Below are positions 1 through 8,660 of a stretch of DNA of 63,654 nucleotides, one piece after another; positions within the stretch are counted from its first letter, which is position 1, and each line of letters starts with the position of its first letter. The translations under genes were made by a program, and so were the position numbers. The DNA lies in the NCBI GenBank assembly GCA_016794985.1, contig JAEUIQ010000062.1, positions 1 to 63,654 of the forward strand, given 5' to 3'. Source of the stretch: Planctomycetaceae bacterium. Its GTDB lineage: Bacteria > Planctomycetota > Planctomycetia > Pirellulales > Pirellulaceae. The notes under the pieces were generated by a model, which was not told where the DNA came from, ran no database searches, and saw only the letters and a program-made list of their open reading frames with translations.

Positions 1-4
1 TCAT
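1..4 (-). CDS. Start codon of a gene running off the left edge, probable paralogue of 5423-5782
   Basis: An ATG is read leftwards from position 4, preceded by a GGAGAA ribosome-binding site with about five bases between. No coding sequence beyond this codon lies in the window. The call rests on the upstream DNA (83-181), which matches the DNA upstream of the small secreted protein gene at 5782 in sequence and in distance to the ATG (79 versus 77 bases). A paralogous small secreted protein is inferred, not seen. Confidence 0.35.
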
Positions 5-82
5 GACGATTCTCCATTGCGAGAACAGATTTACTTGCCATCGGCCGGCTTCTCCTGAGCCGCTCGACGGCCTTGGAGAACT

Positions 83-181
83 GGCTGAATCTGACTTCGA
101 TTCATTTCACCAGTCCCTCCTCGCCAACAGAAACGCCACTCGCAAAACAGACTTACAAGAATTGTGAGAAAAAGTATTCGG
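83..181 (-). promoter_or_regulatory. Conserved upstream region, copy 1
   Basis: This stretch resembles 5859-5957 at roughly three quarters of positions by eye, with long identical runs such as GGCTGAATCT and ACTTCGATTCAT. Read on the minus strand it holds GTAAGTCTGT preceded by a T-rich tract, which may be a promoter. It lies upstream of the ATG at position 4. The likeness to the other copy is visible; the promoter role is inference. Confidence 0.45.
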
Positions 182-234
182 CGACTGCGAGGACGCCACC
201 TGTGCAATGTGTTGAGTCGGTTGGTTTTGCAATT

Positions 235-565
235 GTGTCGGCCTTTCAGGCCTTGCTCCGATGGAGGGGTGACTCTAACCGGTGGCTCGCGCCGACCGGC
301 TAGGGTTGTTGCGGCCCCTTCGGGCCTGAATTTGCCGCGAAGAATGCTTCATGCCGATGCGAGTCCCTTCGGGCAGCGCCGTGAATGATTTTCGCATGCC
401 AGTTCAAGGACATTGTGTCGGCCTTCCAGGCCTTTGTTGGTCGAGGGATAACTCTAACCGGTGGCTCGCGCCGACCGGCTAGGGTTGTTGCGGACCCTTC
501 GGGCCTGAATTTGCCGCGAAGAATGCTTCATGCCGATGCGAGTCCCTTCGGGCCTTCATTCGCCC
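235..565 (+). repeat. Two direct copies of a dispersed hairpin repeat, period 180
   Basis: Two near-identical blocks begin at about 235 and 415. Each has GTGTCGGCC, then CTCTAACCGGTGGCTCGC, GCCGACCGGCTAGGGTTG and a TTCGGGCC hairpin, followed by a shared tail to about 375 and 560. The core folds as CCGGT/ACCGG around GGC/GCC. The same core recurs at 32709-32801, 32911-33003, 60751-60848, 62918-63010 and 63157-63247. No protein-coding potential is evident. Confidence 0.85.
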
Positions 566-635
566 CATAAGGTTGTGAAGCGTTGTGCCCCAAGGGCAAT
601 CCAAAGCTGGAACAACGCTGTTTCTGATTACCCCA

Positions 636-663
636 AAATTTTTTTCATTTGTAAGTCTTTGCG
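636..663 (+). promoter_or_regulatory. Possible promoter with GTAAGTCT motif
   Basis: A run of T residues followed by GTAAGTCTTT lies about 94 bases before the small gene at 744. The same GTAAGTCT octamer after a T-rich tract occurs in the two conserved upstream regions at 83-181 and 5859-5957. It could be an ECF-type sigma target, but no consensus is known to me that fixes this. Confidence 0.3.
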
Positions 664-743
664 AGATCCGGCGTTTCTTATCGGTCCGTGTTGTAAACCG
701 AGACCAATTTATCCAACCGACTTTTTTCGATAGGAGCTTCGCC

Positions 744-965
744 ATGCAACTTGTAACCAGCGGCAATCGCCGTCCCCCCGTCGTTAACAATCGCAGCGCC
801 ACGGCTGCATTTCCACCGGATGGTCAAAGAGCAGCCCTGTTGCGACTGTTGCATTGGTTTCACGAACGTCGCATCCAGCGCTGCAGCGTTGAGTTGTTCA
901 ATCAAGCCGTCGATCTGGCATCCACGGATCGTTGGCTTGGGCACGCCAACCTTGAGTCTTTGTAA
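744..965 (+). CDS. Small hypothetical protein, 73 aa
   Basis: This 73-residue protein is not recognised. The ATG at 744 is preceded by AGGAG with seven bases between, which is why this start is preferred to the longer upstream frame. The N-terminal third is polar and probably disordered. Residues 28-60 look helical and basic (RLLHWFHERRIQRC). There is no signal peptide or membrane segment. It converges on the CHAT gene, ending 52 bases before that gene's stop, and is preceded by a GTAAGTCT-containing possible promoter. The function is unknown; the strong ribosome-binding site is the main evidence that it is real. Confidence 0.55.
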   Translation: MQLVTSGNRRPPVVNNRSATAAFPPDGQRAALLRLLHWFHERRIQRCSVELFNQAVDLASTDRWLGHANLESL

Positions 966-1016
966 ACGAGCAGTGCGATAGTTCGTCGTTGCCCAGGCCT
1001 GACCACGGCAAATCGT

Positions 1017-4000
1017 CTATCGCCATTCGCCGGACAGCACCCAGGCGGCCCAGGATTCGGTGGTTGTGTTCGAGGGTTGTTCCGGCAGTTCGTCCTCGCC
1101 GCCTCGCGATCGGCGGTCGCGCAGCATCGACAACTGGGCTTGTCGCAAGGCTTCGATTTTACTCATGCCTCCATGCCACAGGTTCTCGTAGAACATGTTC
1201 ATCAGTTGTTGCGTCGCGGCATCGTCGACTTTCCACAAGCTGGTCACTGTTGTGGCTGCCCCGGCGACTTGGAAAGCACGTTGTAAACCCAAGACCCCTT
1301 CGCCACTGGCTTCGCGACCCAATCCCGTTTCGCAGGCACTCAAAACCGCCAATTCGGCGTTTCGCAGATCGAGTACGGAGATATCAATCGCGAGCAATAT
1401 CCCATCATCCTGCCCCTCGGCAGTAGCGCGATTGGCGCCCGCAAACACCAAACCTGAAAACAACAAAGGATCGAGTTCCATCCGACCAAAGTTTCGAGCG
1501 CCGATCAGCGTTGTTTCATCTCCACGCGATAAATCACGGACACTCGTTGGTGTTGGCTCATCAAAAAAACCATGGGTCACTAAGTGTATGTAGCGACTAT
1601 GTTCCAGCCCTTGCCGAGCACTTTGCTCCGTTGCTGCTGGACCCCGCAACCAACGAAACTCACCCGCAGGAAAGGCCCGCTCGAACGAATCCCGAACGCC
1701 AATCGCTTCGATGCGTGCGCTCGGCAACGGATTCCAAGTCGCGCGTGGTGTCGCACTTCTTTTGGCATTGGGATGCACGTGATTCGATGGAGCCGCGGTG
1801 GTCATGGCGCCCGGTTCGGCTCCATAATCGATGTCCGCGACGACAAACATGTTTGGATCTGCGGTCGAATTGCTGGTTTTGGTTGCCCAGTTGCCCAATA
1901 GTTGCGGCACAGGCACCACGGCGATGGCGTACTCTTCGAGCAAGTAAGTCCCGCTGGCTTTCCCAGGCAAGGCACTCCAAGGAAGCAGGGACGTGGACCC
2001 GGCAGGGGATACCAATACGGTGTTGATTTGTTCCAAGTGTGGCAACAATGGTTCCCACAACATCCGACGCAGCTCGCTGCCCGCATCAAGTTCACCGCTG
2101 ACGCTTCCGCGAGTCTCGCGCCATTTAGAAACCAGGTGATCAATTTCCGAGCAAAATCCCAACTCCACCAGGCGCGGCGCATGTCCCTGCCGAAGGATCA
2201 TGGCGGCGTACCCAGAGCGCCTCAACGATCCACCCTCGGCAGGTGTCTCCGTCGTGGCTGGCCAATACTCGTGCAAGTCGACCAGGGCCACATCATCGCC
2301 CAGTTGTGTTTGGATTTCACGCCAGTCGGTTTGATTCGCTCTTTGCAAGGCGCGGTATTCGGTGCTGGCGGCGCTCAATTGCTGCTGCAAGTCTGTGAAC
2401 TCGTCCTGAGCGAGTTGCATTTGCTCGCGCCATGTATTCCATCGATCTGGTTCGACAGGTGGATTGCGCTGTAAATGTCCCAAGCGGGCGGCAACGTTTT
2501 GCAACTGGGCGAGGATCGGCCGAGCCTTGGCATCCGTTTCGGTTTGCGCCAAACGCGCCCAGCGTTGCCGCATGAATACCGCGCCTTTAAGTCGCAAGGT
2601 CTGTTCGACCAAAGCGTCTGGAACCGCGGCGCCTTGTTTATCCGTCGCGAGCAAAACAACAGAGAGATAGGTCATCAGGTACTTCTTTGCCCGAGCGGCC
2701 ATCGCAAGCTGCATCGCTTCCGATTGCATGGACGCGGCATTCTCGAGCAAACACGACGAGATGGCGACCGCTTCTTCACAAGAAGCTATGGCATTTTCGA
2801 AGCGCCCCAGGGCCCGTTGCGCGGCTGCGAGTACAACAAGGCTACTCGCCAAGTTTGGGTGCGAAGCGGGATACAATCGGCGATTCATGGATACCGCTTC
2901 GGTAGCCAAACGTGCAGCGGCCTCGAGGTCTGCTATTGACTGATAAGCACCGGCCAAACTCTCCAGGCCTTGGGCCACGCTCGGATGATCGTCTGGATAA
3001 ATTCGCCGCAACATGGTCAAGGACTCGTTGTGCAATTCGATCGCGGTCGGAACTTGACCTAACGCTTCACGAACGGTTGCCAAGTTATGCAAACTGCGAG
3101 CGATATTCGGGTGAGCTTCGGGCAAAACACGTCGATACATGGCCAACGACTCGACACACATCGGTTCTGCTTCGACGGATCGGCCTAAGGAATGCCATGC
3201 CATTGCCAAGTTTTCGATACTGGCAGCCACGTCGGGATGGTCGCCCGGGAACAAGCGACGTCGGATCGCTAACGCTTCGCTGAACAAGTGCTCGGCGTCC
3301 GCTTCACGCCCCAAAGAGCGACGCACGTCAGCTAGATTGTTTAAGGCCAAGGCCAAATCCGGATGGTCGCCGGGATACAAGCGACGGATCATTTGCAAAG
3401 CTTCGTCGTATCGGATTTCTGCGTCGGCCTGTTTGCCAAGGGAGTCGTAGACAAACGCAAGTGTACTTGTGGCCCGCGCAATGTTGGGATGATCTCCGTG
3501 GTGAATCCGCTTGAACATGGCTAGTGCTTCGACACTTTGCGGTTCGGCCTCGGCTCCTTTGCCGAGAATGGCGCGAAGATGGGCCAAGTTATGGAGACTC
3601 AACGCGACCCTAAAATCATCGCCGGGAAACTGGCGTCGCAAGATTGCCAAAGATTCGGTATACAAAATCTCCGCGTCTGCGCCTTTACCAAGCCGCGTCC
3701 GAACCTGAGCCAAGTTATTGAGCGCTATGGCCAAGTAGACGTGGTCTTCGCCATAGAGACGGCGCAACATGTTTACGACTTCTGCATACTGATTTTCGAC
3801 TTCCGTCCATTTGCCTAAGGCTTCGTGGATGGTCGCCAAATTGTTGATGGCACCCGCAAGTTCGGGGTGGTCGCCGGAATAAATCTTCCGAAACAACGCG
3901 ACTGCCTTCTCGCCCTGCACTAGTGCCTTTGGCAAGTCGCCCGCCATCTTGTAAGCGTCGCCTAAATTGTTGTGGGCCGTCGCGATGTTTCGATGAGGAA

Positions 4001-5174
4001 CCGGATAAATACTCAAGCAGAGCCGGAGTGCCTCTTCGCGAACGGCCAGCGAATCGGCGACACGCCCCAGCGAATCCAAAAGTAACGCTTGGTAGTTGAG
4101 GCAATTCGCGGTGGTCGGATGATACAGGCCCACCTCTTGAAGTTGGATGGACAGCCACTCTCGCAAAAGGGGTGCGACCTGTTCGTGCTGTTGTTGTGCC
4201 ACTAGTTTAGGAACTTCGCGAGACAATTGCTGCGCTCGGTCCCAAGAAAGTCTCTGGTTCGGTGTCCGTGGATCTGCCGGATCGTCGTTGTTCTTTCCGT
4301 GGACCGATGCTGGAGTTCGGTGCGATGCGCGATGGACCGCCAATCGAGTGAGTTCGAGCGGTTGACCTTGGCACACCAAAGCGGTGGTACGGATGTGTGA
4401 GAAGTCACTACTTTCTGTGGATGGCCAACACATCTCCGGGTGGGAGCCCTCGATCAACCACACGCCGCCGCTGTAGGTGATCTTCCAATTACCGGTACTA
4501 AAAGCCTCTGGGTAAATTTCGCTATGGACCTTTTGCGGCAAGCGGAAGCCGTTTGCGCCTGCCGCGTTGGGCGTTTCATACAAAGCAATCTCCGACTCGG
4601 TTTTCCCTGCGCGACGCGTTTGGCGCAGCGACAAGTAGCCGCTCGATGCTGGTTCTTGTTCCAACAAGATTCTTAGCTCTGACTTCTGGCCGTCTTCGGT
4701 CAGTTCCGGAAACCGACAGGCAAACTCGAATACCACCCAGTTTTCAGCGTCAATCCGACGCGATAGTTTTGCACCACTCTGAAGCGTCACGCACCCTGAA
4801 GCCCACGCAATCTGGTTTTCTTTTCCGCCCAAGTCGTAGTCACTCTTCGTGTCTTGCAAGAAATGATCATCAAACAACAACTCTAGTTGGGGCGGAGTCG
4901 CGTACGGAGCACTCGGATCAGGTTCGGGAAGTCCCAGATTCTTCCACATACTGTCAGGGTGACTCGGTGGAGAATTGGTCGCCAGGTCCTGAGCAACGAG
5001 AATCGGACTTGCGATCAGTAAAACCCATGCAATTGCCAGAATACCGAAGTATCCGAATCGACCTGACATCGATGAACGGAACGGAGGCTGAAATCCTAGC
5101 ACCCCAAGCCATGCAGGCAAACAATCAAAGTCCCCGGTGCGTGAATCAATCGCTTGGTACAGCACTTTCAGCAT
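1017..5174 (-). CDS. Secreted or membrane-anchored TPR-CHAT domain protein
   Basis: This 1385-residue protein ends in a CHAT domain, a caspase-like cysteine peptidase fold. The expected pair is visible: His in LVTHGFF (about residue 1201) and Cys in LSACETG (about 1281). The middle (about 340-830) holds some eleven 42-residue kinesin-light-chain-type TPRs with the recurring pattern GDHP..A..L.NLA. A hydrophobic segment at about 40-60 ending ILVAQ suggests export. Residues 95-290 resemble a DUF1080/concanavalin-like sandwich. The start at 5174 has a GGAGGA site five bases upstream; an internal ATG at 5069 would give a more typical signal peptide but lacks a site. CHAT proteins often act in regulated proteolysis. 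The substrate is unknown, and an exported location is inferred. Confidence 0.9.
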   Translation of the reverse strand: MLKVLYQAIDSRTGDFDCLPAWLGVLGFQPPFRSSMSGRFGYFGILAIAWVLLIASPILVAQDLATNSPPSHPDSMWKNLGLPEPDPSAPYATPPQLELLFDDHFLQDTKSDYDLGGKENQIAWASGCVTLQSGAKLSRRIDAENWVVFEFACRFPELTEDGQKSELRILLEQEPASSGYLSLRQTRRAGKTESEIALYETPNAAGANGFRLPQKVHSEIYPEAFSTGNWKITYSGGVWLIEGSHPEMCWPSTESSDFSHIRTTALVCQGQPLELTRLAVHRASHRTPASVHGKNNDDPADPRTPNQRLSWDRAQQLSREVPKLVAQQQHEQVAPLLREWLSIQLQEVGLYHPTTANCLNYQALLLDSLGRVADSLAVREEALRLCLSIYPVPHRNIATAHNNLGDAYKMAGDLPKALVQGEKAVALFRKIYSGDHPELAGAINNLATIHEALGKWTEVENQYAEVVNMLRRLYGEDHVYLAIALNNLAQVRTRLGKGADAEILYTESLAILRRQFPGDDFRVALSLHNLAHLRAILGKGAEAEPQSVEALAMFKRIHHGDHPNIARATSTLAFVYDSLGKQADAEIRYDEALQMIRRLYPGDHPDLALALNNLADVRRSLGREADAEHLFSEALAIRRRLFPGDHPDVAASIENLAMAWHSLGRSVEAEPMCVESLAMYRRVLPEAHPNIARSLHNLATVREALGQVPTAIELHNESLTMLRRIYPDDHPSVAQGLESLAGAYQSIADLEAAARLATEAVSMNRRLYPASHPNLASSLVVLAAAQRALGRFENAIASCEEAVAISSCLLENAASMQSEAMQLAMAARAKKYLMTYLSVVLLATDKQGAAVPDALVEQTLRLKGAVFMRQRWARLAQTETDAKARPILAQLQNVAARLGHLQRNPPVEPDRWNTWREQMQLAQDEFTDLQQQLSAASTEYRALQRANQTDWREIQTQLGDDVALVDLHEYWPATTETPAEGGSLRRSGYAAMILRQGHAPRLVELGFCSEIDHLVSKWRETRGSVSGELDAGSELRRMLWEPLLPHLEQINTVLVSPAGSTSLLPWSALPGKASGTYLLEEYAIAVVPVPQLLGNWATKTSNSTADPNMFVVADIDYGAEPGAMTTAAPSNHVHPNAKRSATPRATWNPLPSARIEAIGVRDSFERAFPAGEFRWLRGPAATEQSARQGLEHSRYIHLVTHGFFDEPTPTSVRDLSRGDETTLIGARNFGRMELDPLLFSGLVFAGANRATAEGQDDGILLAIDISVLDLRNAELAVLSACETGLGREASGEGVLGLQRAFQVAGAATTVTSLWKVDDAATQQLMNMFYENLWHGGMSKIEALRQAQLSMLRDRRSRGGEDELPEQPSNTTTESWAAWVLSGEWR

Positions 5175-5352
5175 GGGTCTCCTCCATCATCCAAACGTCG
5201 AGCCGAGTTGGTCTCACCATCGGCGACGCACTCGACCAGACGATCCCTATTGTACTCAAAGTCCGATCGTGGGGACCGGGCTTTCCCTGCGGGCGATTTC
5301 TCAGGGCGGAACATTCGCAGCGACATCAGTAATTCCATTGAAAGTTTAAACG

Positions 5353-5385
5353 ACAAAAAAGAAGCGGACCGAGACGGCGGTCCGC
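5353..5385 (-). terminator. Intrinsic terminator of the PPC-like gene
   Basis: On the minus strand an 8-bp perfect stem GCGGACCG/CGGTCCGC with a six-base loop is followed by a TTCTTTTTT tract. It lies 38 bases beyond the stop codon of the small secreted protein gene and before the CHAT gene, so the two genes probably do not share one full-length transcript. Confidence 0.85.
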
Positions 5386-5422
5386 GACTTTGATTTACAG
5401 ATTCGCTTTGCGTCGAAGCTTT

Positions 5423-5782
5423 CTACCAAACTCGAATCGTGTAGGCGTTGTAGACGCTGCCGCGATTGACCACTTTGATGATCAGGGTTTGGCGGTAGTA
5501 TGGGATGACTTGAACTTCTTCACGGTCGGAATAGGAGGTGCCAGAACTGATCAGATTACCCGACTCGTCGTAGACATACAGATCCAAGTCCGTATCCCCG
5601 TCGCCTTGGATCCGAATCGCCGTCACTTCGTCATCCCAGCAATCCACGTGGTACACATCGGTCGTATGCGCTTCGACCCGAGTGTGATCATACTTTGGAC
5701 CGCCAACCGGATCGGCTACAGCCGAAGAAATGCCCAAAACCGAAGCCGAAACCATTGCCGCAATTGTCATCCACTTGTTCAT
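5423..5782 (-). CDS. Small secreted protein with a PPC-like domain
   Basis: This 119-residue protein begins MNKWMTIAAM and has a typical signal peptide cleaved near SAVA at about residue 23. The mature part is rich in beta strands. It resembles the bacterial pre-peptidase C-terminal (PPC) fold, with the acidic run GDGDTDLDLYVYD, a glycine-serine turn and a closing YTIRVW strand. The start at 5782 follows AAGGAG six bases upstream. PPC domains usually sit at the end of secreted peptidases; here one stands alone, upstream on the same strand as a CHAT peptidase. The role is unknown. A possible paralogue starts at the left edge. Confidence 0.8.
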   Translation of the reverse strand: MNKWMTIAAMVSASVLGISSAVADPVGGPKYDHTRVEAHTTDVYHVDCWDDEVTAIRIQGDGDTDLDLYVYDESGNLISSGTSYSDREEVQVIPYYRQTLIIKVVNRGSVYNAYTIRVW

Positions 5783-5858
5783 GTCGTTTCTCCTTAGTGA
5801 GAACTTGTTCGTTGTGTCAGACGCCTTCAACCCGAAGTTGGTCTGACGGTTTGGGCCT

Positions 5859-5957
5859 GGCTGAATCTAACTTCGATTCATGTCACCATTCCCTGCTCGC
5901 AATCAGAAACGAGGGCATTCGGACAGACTTACGAGAATTTCGGAAAAATAGTTCGAG
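5859..5957 (-). promoter_or_regulatory. Conserved upstream region, copy 2
   Basis: Upstream of the small secreted protein gene, this segment matches 83-181 with the same spacing to the start codon. On the minus strand it carries a T-rich tract followed by TCGTAAGTCTGTC. Conservation over about 100 bases of non-coding DNA suggests a shared promoter or leader. Confidence 0.5.
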
Positions 5958-6034
5958 CGAGGCGGGGAAGTGCCTTTACCAGCACGGTCGAGGTCGTTTC
6001 CTGGCTACTGGGAATGTTCGGAAAGCTCGGGAGA

Positions 6035-6886
6035 TTACACAAAATGATGCAAAGCGATGGCCGTGGTGACCGCGACGTTTAACGAATCTACAGAATGGTG
6101 CATTTCCAGACCCACGATGTCGTCCATCATGCTCAGAGTGGTCTCGTCCAAGCCGTCGAATTCGTTGCCGAAGACCAACGCTTGCCGTTCGTAACGCTTG
6201 GCAGTGTTTAGTAACTGCATGCGTGGGTGGTGCTCCACTCCAATCAAGCGAAAGCCAGCTGTCCGCAAACGTTGTAAATCTCCAACCCAGTCGTCGGTCC
6301 GCCAGCAGGGAAAGGCTAAGGCGTGCCCCATGGAGACTCGGATGACGCGCCTAGAGAGATGGTCCGCCGAGCGATTCGACAATACCAATCCCGCCGCACC
6401 CAAGCCATGTCCGGATCGAATGATTGAGCCCAGGTTTTCTGCCGAATTCATGGCCGGCAAGACGATCAGCGTTTCGCGTTTCACGACAGTCGGGACCGAA
6501 GCAAACCAACCCAACATCTGACGCTGCAACACTTCGGGCAGGGCGCGATGACCGCATCCCATGATACCCGAATGGAATTCGAATCCGACGACCGCGCTTA
6601 AGATCTGGTCCGGCAAAACATAGATCGGCACCGTTCGTAGTTCTTCTCGTTCGTTCGCCGCTGCTAAGACTGTTTGTGAGGCCCAGTTGACTTTGCTGGC
6701 GGATACCAACAGCGCATCGGTGCGATAGCGACAGCGCAGTAGGCGTTCGACCACCAATCGCCCCTCGGCGATAAACTGGCCCTCGGTCAATTGGCCGGTC
6801 GCTTTTCGCAACGGCAAATGCAAAAACGGACCCAAGCGAGCGTCGCCTGGGTCCGCGATTGGAATCCAATTCAAATCCAAAGTCAC
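6035..6886 (-). CDS. SpoU/TrmH-family RNA 2'-O-methyltransferase
   Basis: This 283-residue protein carries the three SPOUT motifs in order: NSAENLGSIIRSG (about 168-180), FGNEFDGL (about 240) and SVDSLNVAVTTAI (near the C-terminus). The family methylates ribose in tRNA or rRNA with S-adenosylmethionine through a trefoil knot. The substrate cannot be told here. The start is GTG at 6886, four bases after the msrA stop, so it is probably co-transcribed and translationally coupled with msrA. The N-terminal substrate-binding part is short but present. Confidence 0.88.
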   Translation of the reverse strand: MTLDLNWIPIADPGDARLGPFLHLPLRKATGQLTEGQFIAEGRLVVERLLRCRYRTDALLVSASKVNWASQTVLAAANEREELRTVPIYVLPDQILSAVVGFEFHSGIMGCGHRALPEVLQRQMLGWFASVPTVVKRETLIVLPAMNSAENLGSIIRSGHGLGAAGLVLSNRSADHLSRRVIRVSMGHALAFPCWRTDDWVGDLQRLRTAGFRLIGVEHHPRMQLLNTAKRYERQALVFGNEFDGLDETTLSMMDDIVGLEMHHSVDSLNVAVTTAIALHHFV

Positions 6887-6890
6887 GCGA

Positions 6891-7649
6891 TTACTTGACC
6901 TTGTCTTTCTCTTTGTCGATCACGTCCTTAAAGGCCTTGCGAAAGTTTTGCAACTTGTACGTGATCATTTGGCAGTACGGGTTCTTTCTCTTGTTGCGAT
7001 TGTAGTAGTCTTGGTGATAGTCGGGTGCTGCGTAGAACTCGCTGGCTTCGGTGATCTCCGTCACAATCGGGGCATTAAAGGCTTTCGCTTCATCAAGCTT
7101 GCTCTTGTATTTAACCGCTAATAGTTTTTGTTCCTCCGAATGGTAGAAGACCGCACTGCGGTACATCGGACCCACATCGTTGCCCTGGCGATTGAGCGTG
7201 GTGGGATCATGGGAGCTCCAAAAAATCTCCAAGAGTTTTTCGTACGAAACCGTCGCCGGATCGAATTGCACTTGAAGAACTTCGGCATGGCCGGTTGTTC
7301 CAGTGCAGACTTGCTCGTACGTGGGGTTAACAACCGTGCCGCCCATGAATCCACTGGTGACCGACTCGACGCCTTTGACCCGTTGGAATACGGCTTCCGT
7401 GCACCAATAACATCCGCTGCCAAACGTTGCGGTCTCTAATACTTTCTCCACGGCTGTCTCCGAATCTTGTTTCTCCGCCTGGTCGGTCTTGGCGTCGGTT
7501 TGGGCCGCTTGCTCCTGCTTGTCTTGTGGTGTTCCCAACGCAGAGGAGGCTCCGGGCGCAAACGACCAACCGGCACCCAACAAGCCGGCAAACGCCAAAC
7601 AAACCAACAAGCCGAAAGGCAATCCCATTCCCGTACAACAACGACACAT
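6891..7649 (-). CDS. msrA: Peptide methionine-S-sulfoxide reductase, exported form
   Basis: This 252-residue protein reduces methionine-S-sulfoxide in oxidised proteins. The catalytic cysteine is in GCYWC (Cys80). Other family motifs are GHAEVLQVQFDP and the C-terminal YHQDYY. The start at 7649 is chosen because AAGGAGAAGG lies immediately upstream; a longer frame to 7721 lacks this. The N-terminus (MCRCCTGMGLPFGLLVCLAF) is a signal peptide or anchor followed by a glutamine- and lysine-rich linker, so repair probably takes place outside the cytoplasm. It leads a two-gene operon with the SpoU-type methyltransferase. Confidence 0.95.
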   Translation of the reverse strand: MCRCCTGMGLPFGLLVCLAFAGLLGAGWSFAPGASSALGTPQDKQEQAAQTDAKTDQAEKQDSETAVEKVLETATFGSGCYWCTEAVFQRVKGVESVTSGFMGGTVVNPTYEQVCTGTTGHAEVLQVQFDPATVSYEKLLEIFWSSHDPTTLNRQGNDVGPMYRSAVFYHSEEQKLLAVKYKSKLDEAKAFNAPIVTEITEASEFYAAPDYHQDYYNRNKRKNPYCQMITYKLQNFRKAFKDVIDKEKDKVK

Positions 7650-7757
7650 TTTCCTTCTCCTTTTTCCAGTTGGCATTGGCGAACAAACGTTCCATGGCCA
7701 TGACCGTCTCTTATTATTCAACTGCCGCCGGTACTCGTCGAGATCGAATCTACGAAT

Positions 7758-8660
7758 TTAGCCGGAGCTGGACGACGGTTCCGGGATTGGCGAGCCAAAC
7801 CCACCCGCCGTCGAGCGGAAAAATCCGCTCGGGCTGAACACTGGCGGCGCTAAATCTCCGGACGGGACCGGGCCCTCGTCCCAAGCGTCCCGCGATTCCA
7901 AGCCGATCCTTAACACGGGTAGCCCTTGTTTTTGTAGCGCGTGCAGGTATCCCACAACATCGGCGATCGGCGGATCCAGTCGATTGACGGTCGCGTAGAC
8001 GACTCGCTGCAATTGATGTTGCCGGAGCAACTCGATTCCTGGCAGGATCGAGTCGTCTAAATAGTATCGATTGTCAAAATCTTTGGGTTTGCCAGGGCGA
8101 AATCCCAGTCGTCCGGAGTCGCAGATCCACACGGGTGGCAAGCCCTTGTGCCAGCGCGGTCGAGCTTGGGCCATCAAGGGTGCGTAGCGAATCAATCCCG
8201 CCAACGCAACTTCCGACTTCAATAGGCCGGCGGGATGCGGCCAATTGTCAAAGGTGCAAACCGGCTGACAAACTTGTTGACCGCAGAGTTGAGCGGCCAA
8301 TGCAATACTGGTGAGTGGTGGTCCATCCAAGATCAGCCAAGTCTGGGCGTCCAGCCACGAAGGCGCGGGCACCTCGACTCTCAACCATTCCGGAATCCAG
8401 AGTTCCGGCGCGACACCGACTTTTGCTGAAGGAATCTGATCCAAGGCGGCAAACAACGTCGGACAATGATAGGCTTCCCACAAGCTGTTGCTTGCCGGCG
8501 ACCAAGCTTCGAACAAACGCTCGGCGGATACGAACTCGCGCCAAGCCAAACTTCCGCCCGCATCGAGGGCGTCGAGTTCTCCCACACTCAAGTCGACTCG
8601 ACCGCCAAACCACAGTGGCAGACGCAACCGAGCCAGTAGTTTAAGAATGCTATCGATCAT
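7758..8660 (-). CDS. Unrecognised protein paired with an ATP-grasp enzyme
   Basis: This 300-residue protein is not recognised. It has no signal peptide and no clear membrane segment. It is rich in tryptophan and leucine, contains a CTFDNWPHPAG stretch mid-protein, an alpha/beta-looking second half (QRVVYATVNRL, LPVLRIGLESRD), and a low-complexity end of glycine, proline and serine. Its start overlaps the stop of the ATP-grasp gene by 11 bases, so the two are almost certainly translated together. A role in supplying or modifying the ATP-grasp enzyme's substrate is plausible but unproven. Confidence 0.7.
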   Translation of the reverse strand: MIDSILKLLARLRLPLWFGGRVDLSVGELDALDAGGSLAWREFVSAERLFEAWSPASNSLWEAYHCPTLFAALDQIPSAKVGVAPELWIPEWLRVEVPAPSWLDAQTWLILDGPPLTSIALAAQLCGQQVCQPVCTFDNWPHPAGLLKSEVALAGLIRYAPLMAQARPRWHKGLPPVWICDSGRLGFRPGKPKDFDNRYYLDDSILPGIELLRQHQLQRVVYATVNRLDPPIADVVGYLHALQKQGLPVLRIGLESRDAWDEGPVPSGDLAPPVFSPSGFFRSTAGGFGSPIPEPSSSSG

